19,941 nt of DNA. It comes from RUG472 sp045224495 (GTDB taxonomy: Bacteria > Bacillota > Clostridia > Christensenellales > CAG-138). This document shows, piece by piece, positions 14,552-19,941 of this stretch; position 1 is the stretch's first letter, and each line of letters starts with the position of its first letter. A program made the translations under genes and the position numbers. The notes under the pieces are model-generated. The model was not told where the DNA came from and did not search any database. It was given only the letters and a program-made list of their open reading frames with translations. Where the stretch lies: NCBI GenBank assembly GCA_045224495.1, contig JBGVAK010000185.1:1-19941 (forward strand), in the 5' to 3' direction.

Positions 14552-15573
14552 CAGGTTGGGGTTTTCACGGTGGGCAAGGCCCGGGTGGATTCCCGCGCCA
14601 CCACCTCCGTACCGATGAGGGTCCGCTTGCTGACCCGCTCCCCGGCAAGGAGCGAGAGCACGTGGTGCACGGCGGTCATGGACAGGTCATAGAGCATGTT
14701 GTCCAGGGACGTGAGGCTGGGGATGCTGAGTTGAGCGAACCGGGAGTTGTTGATGCCCACGATCTGCACGTCCTCCGGCACCCGGCGATGAAGGTCCGCC
14801 AGGATGCGCATGCCCACCATGGCCATGTTATCGTCGGAAAAGACGATCCCGTCGATGTCCGGGTTCGACAGCAGCATCTCCCGGGTGGCCTGAGCGGCCT
14901 CCTCGAGAGTGAAACCGCTTTCCAGGGCGATGGGCGTCAGGGTAGGGTAGTATCGGGCAATGCCGTTCAAAAAGCCCAATTTCTTCTGCTCGTTGCTGGG
15001 CGTGGAGGGGTTCATGAGAAAAGCCGGTCGTCGGCAGCCCGCACGATAAAGCAGCTTTACGCAGTCCGTCACTCCGCCTAATTCGTCGGAAAGAATGCCG
15101 TACACGTTGGGGGCGGCGAAGTACCCGTTGCAGATCACCACCGGGACGCCGGGCAGATACAGGTCGACGGCTTCCCGCATGGTGTCGGACTGGTAAATAG
15201 AGCCCATGAGGACCAGCGCCTCGATCTTTCGCTGGCTCAGCTCCTGGACGTAGTGGGCCCAGTTCTGCGGATCCCGGCCTGTGTTATGTATGATGCAGGA
15301 ATAGCCCTGACTGCTGAGTTCCCGCTCGATGTAGTAGACGCCCTGGGTGTGCTGGGTGGTGCGCAGGTCGGTGATCAGTATGCCGATCATGCGGGTGGAC
15401 TGCATGACCAGGCCTCGGGCGGCCTCGTTGGGCACATAGTTGTGCTCCGCCAGAAGTTTCAGGATGCGAGTCCGGGTCTTTGGGCTCACGTTCTGTTTGT
15501 TGTTGACCACCCGCGAAACCGTGCTTGCGGAAACACCCGCCATTTTGGCGATATCGTAGATCGTCACCTGCAT
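14548..15573 (-). CDS. LacI/GalR family transcriptional regulator
   Basis: A 341-residue repressor-type protein. The N-terminal helix-turn-helix reads TIYDIAKMAGVSASTVSRVV (about 4-23), followed by the hinge YVPNEAARGL and a periplasmic-binding-like effector domain starting at IGILITDL. SDDNMAMVGMRILADL and the later LTSLD block are typical of the GalR branch. The start at 15573 follows a G-rich ribosome binding site. It lies between the cupin gene and the divergent uxaE gene, and five sites built on TTGCA(A) half-sites with a central CG lie at promoters in this window, including one upstream of its own promoter. The likely inducer is a uronate or a catabolic intermediate; this is inferred from the target genes. 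Confidence 0.95.
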   Translation of the reverse strand: MQVTIYDIAKMAGVSASTVSRVVNNKQNVSPKTRTRILKLLAEHNYVPNEAARGLVMQSTRMIGILITDLRTTQHTQGVYYIERELSSQGYSCIIHNTGRDPQNWAHYVQELSQRKIEALVLMGSIYQSDTMREAVDLYLPGVPVVICNGYFAAPNVYGILSDELGGVTDCVKLLYRAGCRRPAFLMNPSTPSNEQKKLGFLNGIARYYPTLTPIALESGFTLEEAAQATREMLLSNPDIDGIVFSDDNMAMVGMRILADLHRRVPEDVQIVGINNSRFAQLSIPSLTSLDNMLYDLSMTAVHHVLSLLAGERVSKRTLIGTEVVARESTRALPTVKTPTC

Positions 15574-15596
15574 GCAGCATCCCCCCCTTTTTTCTC

Positions 15597-15625
15597 ATTT
15601 TACTGGGTTTTTCAAAAAATGTCAA
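15597..15625 (-). promoter_or_regulatory. Sigma-A promoter of the lacI-type gene
   Basis: A consensus -35 TTGACA (15620-15625) and -10 TAAAAT (15597-15602) on the minus strand are spaced by exactly 17 bp. The gene starts about 24 nt downstream of the -10 box. Operator O3 lies 7 bp upstream of the -35 box. Confidence 0.78.
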
Positions 15626-15632
15626 CAAATTC

Positions 15633-15646
15633 TGCAACCGGTTGCA
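15633..15646. promoter_or_regulatory. LacI-family operator O3, perfect palindrome
   Basis: TGCAACCGGTTGCA is a perfect 14-bp palindrome centred on CG, the classic form of a LacI/GalR operator. It lies between the divergent lacI and uxaE promoters, just upstream of the lacI -35 box. Autoregulation, or looping with O4 (87 bp centre to centre), is plausible. Confidence 0.8.
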
Positions 15647-15683
15647 ACCGCGCTTTTTTTCGGCAGGCTGCGGCCCGATAGTC

Positions 15684-15712
15684 TTGACTTTTCCATCTAT
15701 ATTTTATATACT
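15684..15712 (+). promoter_or_regulatory. Sigma-A promoter of uxaE
   Basis: TTGACT (15684-15689) and TATACT (15707-15712) are spaced by 17 bp. Initiation near 15719 gives a leader of about 67 nt. Operator O4 covers the start point. Confidence 0.75.
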
Positions 15713-15717
15713 GTCTG

Positions 15718-15735
15718 CGCTAAATCGATTGCATT
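15718..15735. promoter_or_regulatory. LacI-family operator O4
   Basis: Centred on CG at 15726-15727, the right half ATTGCATT is good and the left half is poor. ATCGATTGCA is shared exactly with O2. It covers the predicted transcription start of uxaE, the right place for repression. Confidence 0.6.
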
Positions 15736-15785
15736 TCAAGGCGATCGGACCATTTCGCACCATAAAGCAGTAAAGGAGAAAAAAG

Positions 15786-17234
15786 ATGATGACCGTGGAT
15801 ATGTTCCGTGCGTTGCTCGCCAACACCGACCTGTTCGTATACGAGCGTTCCGTGGACGAAGCGGAGAACACCGTGGCCGCCCTGGTCCGCCGGGGCCTTA
15901 CCAAGCTCCTGGCCGTGGCGGGGGAGAAGGCCGCCGCCTTCGCCGGCACCGAGGAACAGGGCCTGAAGCTCTGCCCCCTGAGCAACGAGAACGCCACCAT
16001 ATTGATGCAGCTGTTCCCCTACACGAAGCCGAAGAGCCACAAGGGCCATAAGTTCACCATGGGCTTCGGCGACCGCCTGGGCCTCGCCTCTCCCGGTCAT
16101 ATCCGGGCCCTGGGGGACCACGACATCTACCCGGTCCTGGCCCAGCAGTCCATCCGGGAGCTGAACCTCACCCATCGCACCTTCGCGGACGTGATCTCCG
16201 CCGCCGCCTTCAACGTGTTCCAGGAGGGGTATAAGAAGGGCTACGGCGCCGACGGCGACCATTTGAAGACCAAGGACGAGATCAAATACGCCCTCTCCGC
16301 CGGCTGCACTATGGTCACCCTGGACTGCTCCGAGCAGATCAACCAGAAGGCCGTGAACTTCCCCCAGGCCGAGATCGACGCCCTGTATGCCGCCCTGCCC
16401 GAGACCGTCCGCGCCCACTACGAGAGCGTGTACCTTGACAAGGCCCTGCCCATCATCGGCTCCCTCTCCGCCCCGGAGCTGCGGCGGATCGTCATCGTGT
16501 TCTACAAGGGCATCGAGCACGCCATCGACTGCTATCGCTACATCGACGAGATCAAGACCGTGCCCGTGGACTTCGAGCTGTCCATCGACGAGACCTTGAC
16601 CATCACCACCCCCGCCGAACACTTCGTGGTGGGGAACGAGCTCCACGACGCGGGCATCACCCCCATCAGCTGCGCGCCCCACTTCTCCGGCGCCTTCGAG
16701 AAGGGCATCGAGTACGCGGGCGATCTCAACGCCTTCGCCCATGACTTCGTGGTCCATCAGCAGATCGCCGACCACTTCGGCTACAAGCTGTCGCTCCATT
16801 CCGGGTCCGACAAGTTCGCCGTGTTCTCCACCGTGGGCCGGGTGACGAAGGGTCACGTCCATGTGAAGACCGCCGGCACCAGCTGGCTGGAGGCCATGCG
16901 GGTGGTCAGCGAAGTGAACCCGGACCTCTATCGCAAGGCCCACAAGTTCGCGCTCGAGCACCGCAAGGAGGCGGAAAAGTACTACCACGTGTCCACTGAC
17001 GTGAACGAGATCCCCAACATCGATCTCGAGAACGACGCGTATCTGCCCGAGTACATGAACCTGCCCGCCGCCCGGCAGACGGTCCACATCACCTACGGCC
17101 TGCTCCTCGATGAGCCCTGGTTCAAGGACGAATTCTTCGCCACCATGGCCGAGCACGAGGAGGACTACTACGCCGCTCTCGTCAAGCACCTGGGCAAACA
17201 CGTCCGCATCCTCACCGCAGAGACCGACATTTAA
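15786..17234 (+). CDS. uxaE: Tagaturonate epimerase UxaE (tagaturonate/fructuronate C4 epimerase)
   Basis: A 482-residue protein matching the tagaturonate epimerase family first described in Thermotoga, which links galacturonate to the fructuronate branch of hexuronate breakdown. Recognised segments are FTMGFGDRLGLASPGHIRAL (about 89-108), EGYKKGYGADGDHLKT, a His/Asp-rich set including APHFSGAFEKGIEYAGDL, LSLHSGSDKFAVFSTVGR and KGHVHVKTAGTSWLEAMR. The length fits the family, with no sign of truncation. AAAGGAG lies 7 nt before the first of two consecutive ATGs. The gene is divergent from the lacI-type gene, has a clear promoter and operator, and ends in a strong terminator. With UxaC it forms galacturonate to tagaturonate to fructuronate. 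Name assigned from recalled family features. Confidence 0.9.
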   Translation: MMTVDMFRALLANTDLFVYERSVDEAENTVAALVRRGLTKLLAVAGEKAAAFAGTEEQGLKLCPLSNENATILMQLFPYTKPKSHKGHKFTMGFGDRLGLASPGHIRALGDHDIYPVLAQQSIRELNLTHRTFADVISAAAFNVFQEGYKKGYGADGDHLKTKDEIKYALSAGCTMVTLDCSEQINQKAVNFPQAEIDALYAALPETVRAHYESVYLDKALPIIGSLSAPELRRIVIVFYKGIEHAIDCYRYIDEIKTVPVDFELSIDETLTITTPAEHFVVGNELHDAGITPISCAPHFSGAFEKGIEYAGDLNAFAHDFVVHQQIADHFGYKLSLHSGSDKFAVFSTVGRVTKGHVHVKTAGTSWLEAMRVVSEVNPDLYRKAHKFALEHRKEAEKYYHVSTDVNEIPNIDLENDAYLPEYMNLPAARQTVHITYGLLLDEPWFKDEFFATMAEHEEDYYAALVKHLGKHVRILTAETDI

Positions 17235-17255
17235 CATACATCATCCAAAACCAAC

Positions 17256-17289
17256 AAGCGCCCGATCCTTCGGGCGCTTTCGTATTTTT
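17256..17289 (+). terminator. Intrinsic terminator after uxaE
   Basis: AAGCGCCCGA (17256-17265) pairs perfectly with TCGGGCGCTT (17270-17279) around a TCCT loop, followed by TCGTATTTTT. It is GC-rich with a T run on the plus strand. The converging MBOAT gene ends 12 nt further on; on the minus strand the T run (GTTGGTTTTGG) is weak, so it may act partly in both directions. Confidence 0.85.
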
Positions 17290-17300
17290 GGATATAATGG

Positions 17301-18863
17301 TCAGAACTGTCCGTAGATGAAGTCCGCAGCCACGTACCCCGGGCCATAGGCGCCCAGGAGCAGGGTGAGGACCAGCAGCAGCCCGGCGGTGAGCCAGAGC
17401 TTGGCGGAGGTGTTCAGATACCTGGTGCGGAAGGAGCCCTCGCCCTTCAAAAGGCTGACCAGGAGCATCAGGGCCGCCATGGCGAGGACGATGCCCCACG
17501 CGGCGGGGGTCAGGCCCAGGGCGGAGAGGCCGGAGCAGACCGCGCCATAGTGGAAGGTGGTGAACAGGGACGAGAAGGCCCGCCATACCCCGCCGGGGCC
17601 CTGGTAGCAGTCCCACAGGCGGATGAGGCACATGAGCAGGAAGGTGCGCATGGTCTCGAAAACGCCGTACCCTCGGGTGCTTTTCAGCGTCGGGAAGCGG
17701 CCGTGGAACCGGTCGTAAAGGGGCTTGAGGGTCAGGGAGGCGATGATGACCACCCCGTTGGTGAGGCCCCACAGGGCGAAGTTCCAGCCCGCCCCGTGCC
17801 AGACGCCGGTGGCCAGCCACACGATCAAGGTTGCAGTATACAGCGGCAACCTGCTCAAAAAACCGTTGCCGAACCGCTCCCGCAGCCTCTTGGTCCAGCG
17901 GAGGAACCCCTTGGACACGTTCAGGGGATAGAACACGTAATCCCGGAACCAGCTGCCCATGTTCATGTGCCAGCGGGTCCAGTATTCCTCGATATTTTTG
18001 GAGAGGTAGGGCCGATCGAAGTTCTCCGGCAGCGTGACCCCGAAGAGCTCGCCCACGCCCAGGGCCATGTCGATGCCGCCGGTGAAGTCGGCGTAGAGCC
18101 TAAGGGCATAGAGGACCATGCCCAAGAGCACCCAGCCGCCCCGGTAATCAGCGGCCTGGGGCCCGAAGAGCAGCGCCAGGGCGGGGGCCAGCCGATCCGC
18201 CACCAGAAGCTTCTTGCATGCGCCCCAGAGGATCCGCACCATGCCCCGGCCAAGCCGGTCCCAATCGAAGTCGGCCCCCTCATAGAGAGTTTGAGAGAGC
18301 ATGTCGTAGCGGCTGATGGGGCCCTGGATCATCTGGGGGAAGAAGGAGGCGAAGAGGGCGTAATTGAGGAAGTTCTTCTCCGGTGGGTACTTGCCCCGCT
18401 TCACGTCGACGAGATAGCCCACGGACTGGAAGGTGTAGAAGGAGATGCCCAACGGCAGCACCCAGTGGACCTCCCAGGGGGCGCGGAAGGCGGAAAGCAG
18501 GAAGGACGTATACTTGAGGGCTCCCAGAAGCCCCAGATTAAGGAGCAGGCAGGCGAGGAACAGGGCGCTGCGCTTGCGGCCCTCGCCCTTCTTATAGGCG
18601 GCGATCGCTTCCTTTGTCAGCTCCTTCTTGTGCTCGCTCACATAGGCCTTTTGCCGCGCCAGGCTCCGGCCAAGCCACAGGGCCGTGGCGTAGACCGTGA
18701 CCACGGTGACGGCTAAAAAAGGCAGGTACGCCCGGCCCGCCAGGGCATAGAAAACCACGCTTCCCGCCAGCAGAACGAGGTAGCGGAAGCCCTTGGGCAG
18801 CAGATAATAGGCGATGAGCATGGCCCCCACCAACAGGAGGGAGCCGGAGGAAAGGAAGGTCAC
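17301..18863 (-). CDS. MBOAT family O-acyltransferase (DltB/AlgI-like)
   Basis: A 520-residue polytopic membrane-bound O-acyltransferase, which moves an acyl group across or at the membrane onto an outside acceptor. Family blocks are PLGISFYTFQSVGYLVDV (137-154), FFPQMIQGPISRYD (174-187), YWTRWHMNMGSWFRDYVFYPL (294-314) and GVWHGAGWNFALWG with the catalytic histidine H356. The length is AlgI-like, about 100 residues more than DltB of lactobacilli or bacilli. The GTG start at 18863 overlaps the carrier protein stop by 4 bp (GTGA), with GGAGAG upstream, so the genes are translated together. With the carrier and adenylation genes it forms a Dlt-like unit that may load D-alanine or another acid onto a cell-surface polymer. 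No DltD or DltX homologue follows before the convergent uxaE terminator. Confidence 0.92.
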   Translation of the reverse strand: MTFLSSGSLLLVGAMLIAYYLLPKGFRYLVLLAGSVVFYALAGRAYLPFLAVTVVTVYATALWLGRSLARQKAYVSEHKKELTKEAIAAYKKGEGRKRSALFLACLLLNLGLLGALKYTSFLLSAFRAPWEVHWVLPLGISFYTFQSVGYLVDVKRGKYPPEKNFLNYALFASFFPQMIQGPISRYDMLSQTLYEGADFDWDRLGRGMVRILWGACKKLLVADRLAPALALLFGPQAADYRGGWVLLGMVLYALRLYADFTGGIDMALGVGELFGVTLPENFDRPYLSKNIEEYWTRWHMNMGSWFRDYVFYPLNVSKGFLRWTKRLRERFGNGFLSRLPLYTATLIVWLATGVWHGAGWNFALWGLTNGVVIIASLTLKPLYDRFHGRFPTLKSTRGYGVFETMRTFLLMCLIRLWDCYQGPGGVWRAFSSLFTTFHYGAVCSGLSALGLTPAAWGIVLAMAALMLLVSLLKGEGSFRTRYLNTSAKLWLTAGLLLVLTLLLGAYGPGYVAADFIYGQF

Positions 18864-19093
18864 TCGTTCTCTCTCCGCTCGATCAGGGCGAACAGGGCCC
18901 GGGCGCTGTTGAAGTTCTCGGGCACGATGTCCACGGCCCCCAGCTCCACGCCGTAGGTTTCGCTAAGCTCCGCCGCGATGGAGACCACGTCGAAGGAGGT
19001 CAAAATCTTGCGGTCGATGAGCCCCTCCGCCGTCTCAAAGTCGATGTCGGGATGCATGTCCCGCAGCATCTCCAAAAGCTGTTCGTAGGTCAT
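18860..19093 (-). CDS. DltC-like carrier protein
   Basis: A 77-residue four-helix carrier protein. S33 in KILTSFDVVSIAAEL is the expected phosphopantetheine attachment site; the usual DS(L/F) motif reads T32-S33-F34 here, with Thr in place of Asp. The acidic composition and the tail segment ALFALIERRE fit DltC and related carriers of 75-80 residues. It overlaps the adenylation gene by 4 bp (ATGA), with its ribosome binding site AAGGAG inside that gene's last codons, and overlaps the MBOAT gene by 4 bp. It would accept an activated acid from the adenylation enzyme and present it to the MBOAT protein. Confidence 0.9.
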   Translation of the reverse strand: MTYEQLLEMLRDMHPDIDFETAEGLIDRKILTSFDVVSIAAELSETYGVELGAVDIVPENFNSARALFALIERRENE

Positions 19094-19941
19094 TTTCCAT
19101 ACTCCTTTTGTTCGATGGCCCGCCGGTCGATCTTCCCGTTGGGGAGGTGCGGGAGCTCCGAGCGCTGCTCCGTCCGGTTGGGGGTCATGTACCCGGGCAG
19201 CTTCACCTTCAAGCCCACCACCAAATCCCAGGGCTGGGCCGGGCCCGTGTAGAAGAGGTCGATCCGCTGCCGGTCAGCTACGTACATGCAGACCGCCTCG
19301 TGGACCCCCTTGAGGCTCAGGGCGGCGGCTTCGATCTCCCCCAGCTCCACCCGATGGCCCATGTGCTTGATCTGCTGGTCCCGGCGGCCGATGAAGATCA
19401 AATCCCCGTTCTCGTCCAGCCGGCCTATGTCGCCGGTGCGGTAGCAGAGGGCGCCGCTTCCCGGGTCCGCCGGGTCCGGGATCAGGGCCGCGGCGGTGCG
19501 GACCGGGTCCTTATAGTACCCCGCCATGACCGAGGGGCCCCCGATGACGATCTCGCCCTCGTCGGCGAGCCGCCCCTCGTCGTCCAGGAGGTACAGCTTC
19601 GTGCCGGGGAAGGGCTTGCCTACGGGCACGGGCCGATCCGGGGACTGGGGGCCGACGACGGGATGGTAGAAGCTCATGCCCGTGCACTCCGTGGCCCCGT
19701 AGAGCTGGAAGATCCGGGCGTCGGGGCAGGCCTTCTGCCAGGCGGTGAGCTGCTTCACGGGGAAGACCTCGCTGCCGAAGCACATGAGCTTGAGATGCTC
19801 CGGCACCACGGCGTAGAAGGTCCGAAGCCGAGACACCAAACTGAAGGCGGAGGACACCCAGCAGAGGGCGTTGATCTGCCGCTCGTTGATATATTCGATC
19901 AGGGACACCGGGTTCACGAACAGCTCCCGGGGCAAGAGGTA
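19090..19941 (-). CDS. AMP-forming adenylation enzyme, DltA-like, 5' end outside window
   Basis: The C-terminal 283 residues of an ANL-superfamily enzyme that activates an acid with ATP and loads it on a carrier protein. Core motifs are present: the A5-type IFQLYGATECTGMSF, GEIVIGGPSVMAGYYKDP, the adenine/ribose motif YRTGDIGRLDENGDLIFIGR, the hinge RRDQQIKHMGHRVELGEIE and the catalytic lysine in PNGKIDRR. These fit D-alanine-carrier ligase DltA and stand-alone NRPS-type adenylation domains equally. The frame is open to the window edge, so the TTG at 19935 is not a start; roughly 220 N-terminal residues are missing if it is DltA-sized. The order adenylation, carrier, MBOAT with 4-bp overlaps supports a Dlt-like operon; D-alanine specificity is not shown by the visible part. 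Confidence 0.9.
   Translation of the reverse strand, partial: YLLPRELFVNPVSLIEYINERQINALCWVSSAFSLVSRLRTFYAVVPEHLKLMCFGSEVFPVKQLTAWQKACPDARIFQLYGATECTGMSFYHPVVGPQSPDRPVPVGKPFPGTKLYLLDDEGRLADEGEIVIGGPSVMAGYYKDPVRTAAALIPDPADPGSGALCYRTGDIGRLDENGDLIFIGRRDQQIKHMGHRVELGEIEAAALSLKGVHEAVCMYVADRQRIDLFYTGPAQPWDLVVGLKVKLPGYMTPNRTEQRSELPHLPNGKIDRRAIEQKEYGK

Noticed and set aside
17286..17300. TATAAT-like box after the uxaE terminator
   Set aside because: No -35 box at a suitable distance and no gene downstream on the plus strand; likely chance in an AT-rich gap.

Overview
The window looks like a piece of a GC-rich Bacillota (Clostridia-type) chromosome. The reasons are strong AGGAGG-type ribosome binding sites, sigma-A promoters with near-consensus boxes and 17-18 bp spacers, a LacI-family repressor with CG-centred operators, and a Dlt-like adenylation/carrier/MBOAT operon. 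Genus cannot be fixed from sequence alone; an Oscillospiraceae- or Christensenellales-like gut anaerobe is my guess. No rRNA, tRNA, CRISPR array, insertion sequence or phage gene was seen. No gene-free stretch exceeds 300 bases.

Layout. (1) 1-1251, plus: the 3' part of glucuronate isomerase uxaC. (2) 11838 down to 1422, minus: a ten-gene probable operon, in transcription order a ketopantoate-reductase-family dehydrogenase, a cyclase-family metal hydrolase, a five-gene peptide/opine-type ABC importer (binding protein, two permeases, two ATPases), an MFS transporter, a MATE transporter and a YhcH/NanQ-type sugar anomerase-like protein. (3) 12131-13970, plus, divergent from (2): two tandem paralogues of the PEP mutase/isocitrate lyase superfamily, the first with an eroded metal site. 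(4) 14489-14139, minus: a small cupin. (5) 15573-14548, minus: the LacI-family regulator. (6) 15786-17234, plus, divergent from lacI: tagaturonate epimerase uxaE, ending in a clear terminator. (7) 19941-17301, minus: a separate Dlt-like operon of adenylating enzyme (cut by the window edge), carrier protein and MBOAT acyltransferase.

How it fits together. uxaC and uxaE belong to hexuronate breakdown (galacturonate to tagaturonate to fructuronate). Five promoters are readable: in front of the dehydrogenase/importer operon, the lyase pair, the cupin, lacI and uxaE. Each has a nearby CG-centred site built from the half-site TTGCA(A), so one LacI-family repressor probably controls the whole 12-17 kb block as a catabolic regulon. 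The import system, hydrolase, dehydrogenase, paired lyase-like proteins and cupin do not match a textbook uronate pathway. They could form an undescribed side route for a uronate derivative or another hydroxy or branched acid.

The second notable structure is a composite three-hairpin repeat of about 140 bp, present three times (1265-1404, 3287-3424, 13988-14125). It always lies downstream of a gene in the same orientation and shows compensating base changes between copies. In the middle copy it is read through and supplies the last 21 residues of the MFS transporter.
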